The notes under the pieces are model-generated. The model worked only from the letters and a program-made list of their open reading frames with translations, was not told the origin of the DNA and did no database searches. DNA of 42,463 nucleotides, taken from the NCBI GenBank assembly GCA_030827165.1, contig JAURFB010000014.1, positions 1 through 42,463 on the forward strand, read 5' to 3'. Below are positions 42,250 to 42,463 of the stretch, piece after piece. Made by a program: the position numbers and the translations under genes. The first letter of the stretch is position 1, and every line of letters begins with the position of its first letter. Source of the DNA: Marivivens sp. (GTDB taxonomy: Bacteria > Pseudomonadota > Alphaproteobacteria > Rhodobacterales > Rhodobacteraceae).

Positions 42250-42463
42250 TTATCCCGCGCCGCCGATCCCCAGGCTGATTTCCGAAGCGGCTTCGGCCAC
42301 GAGCCGCCCGAAGGCTTCGATACGGTTCTCGGAAAACCGGATGGATGGGCCCGAGATCGACACCCCGGCCACGACCTCGCCTCGCGCGTCGCGGATCGCG
42401 GCGCCGATGCAGGACATTCCGGCAAAGCGCTCTTCGCGGTCGAAGGACCAGCCGCGCTCGCGC
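42250..42463 (-). CDS. IclR-family regulator, C-terminal part only
   Basis: The last 71 codons of a minus-strand gene enter from the right edge. They read GWSFDREERFAGMSCIGAAIRD, then VVAGVSISGPSIRFSENRI, the end of the IclR effector-binding domain, and stop at TAA 42250-42252. The DNA-binding domain lies outside the window. It stands immediately upstream of and in line with the Rieske operon, so it is the likely local regulator of that operon. Confidence 0.85.
   Translation of the reverse strand, partial: RERGWSFDREERFAGMSCIGAAIRDARGEVVAGVSISGPSIRFSENRIEAFGRLVAEAASEISLGIGGAG

Noticed and set aside
1-42463. Mobile elements, tRNA genes or CRISPR arrays
   Set aside because: I saw no transposase, integrase, terminal repeats, spacer-repeat pattern or cloverleaf sequence anywhere in the window.

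Overview
The window looks like a chromosomal segment of a marine-type Alphaproteobacterium, most likely Rhodobacterales/Rhodobacteraceae. The evidence is the GC-rich coding style, tight operons with 1-4 bp start/stop overlaps, and a gene content heavy in ABC uptake systems, PLP enzymes, Rieske oxygenases and onium-compound enzymes. I see no rRNA, tRNA, CRISPR, IS element, integrase or phage gene. Genes run off both ends: an EamA-type permease on the left and an IclR-type regulator on the right.

Region 1 (1-6916) is a phosphonate catabolic operon on the minus strand, read phnW > phnA > phnY > pbfA > EamA permease, with a divergent LysR-type regulator. 2-aminoethylphosphonate (via PhnW) and (R)-1-hydroxy-2-aminoethylphosphonate (via PbfA) would both give phosphonoacetaldehyde. 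PhnY oxidises this to phosphonoacetate and PhnA cleaves that to acetate and phosphate. The short LysR/phnW intergenic region carries two near-identical 16-bp direct repeats 30 bp apart.

Region 2 (6965-10091) has a small SAM methyltransferase, a HisN/SuhB-type phosphatase and, divergently, a formylglycine-type hydrolase resembling phosphonate monoester hydrolases. A long imperfect inverted repeat lies between the divergent pair. Region 3 (10390-16731) is a complete five-gene oligopeptide/oligosaccharide-type ABC importer, with an 11-bp mRNA hairpin after the binding-protein gene. Region 4 (16865-18417) encodes a STAS protein and a response-regulator-like protein with a degenerate receiver pocket.

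Region 5 (18573-24767) holds a three-subunit molybdenum hydroxylase, a MoaD/ThiS-like protein, a DUF1624-type membrane protein and malonyl-CoA synthetase MatB. Regions 6 and 7 (24764-34406) contain two BetI-like TetR regulators, each divergent from a catabolic gene and each with a palindrome built on TGAACGYTCA. The genes are a class III aminotransferase, two phytoene-desaturase-like FAD oxidoreductases, a GcvT/DmdA-like protein, an MttB-family methyltransferase without pyrrolysine, and a SAM methyltransferase.

Region 8 (34681-42463) has a PotABC-type importer core and a separately transcribed PotD-type binding protein, which converge on a strong bidirectional terminator. It ends with an operon of two Rieske oxygenases plus a cupin resembling DMSP lyases, downstream of the IclR-type gene. 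Regions 6-8 together look like a catabolic locus for a methylated onium or amine compound whose identity cannot be read from the sequence. This is the best candidate here for an undescribed pathway.
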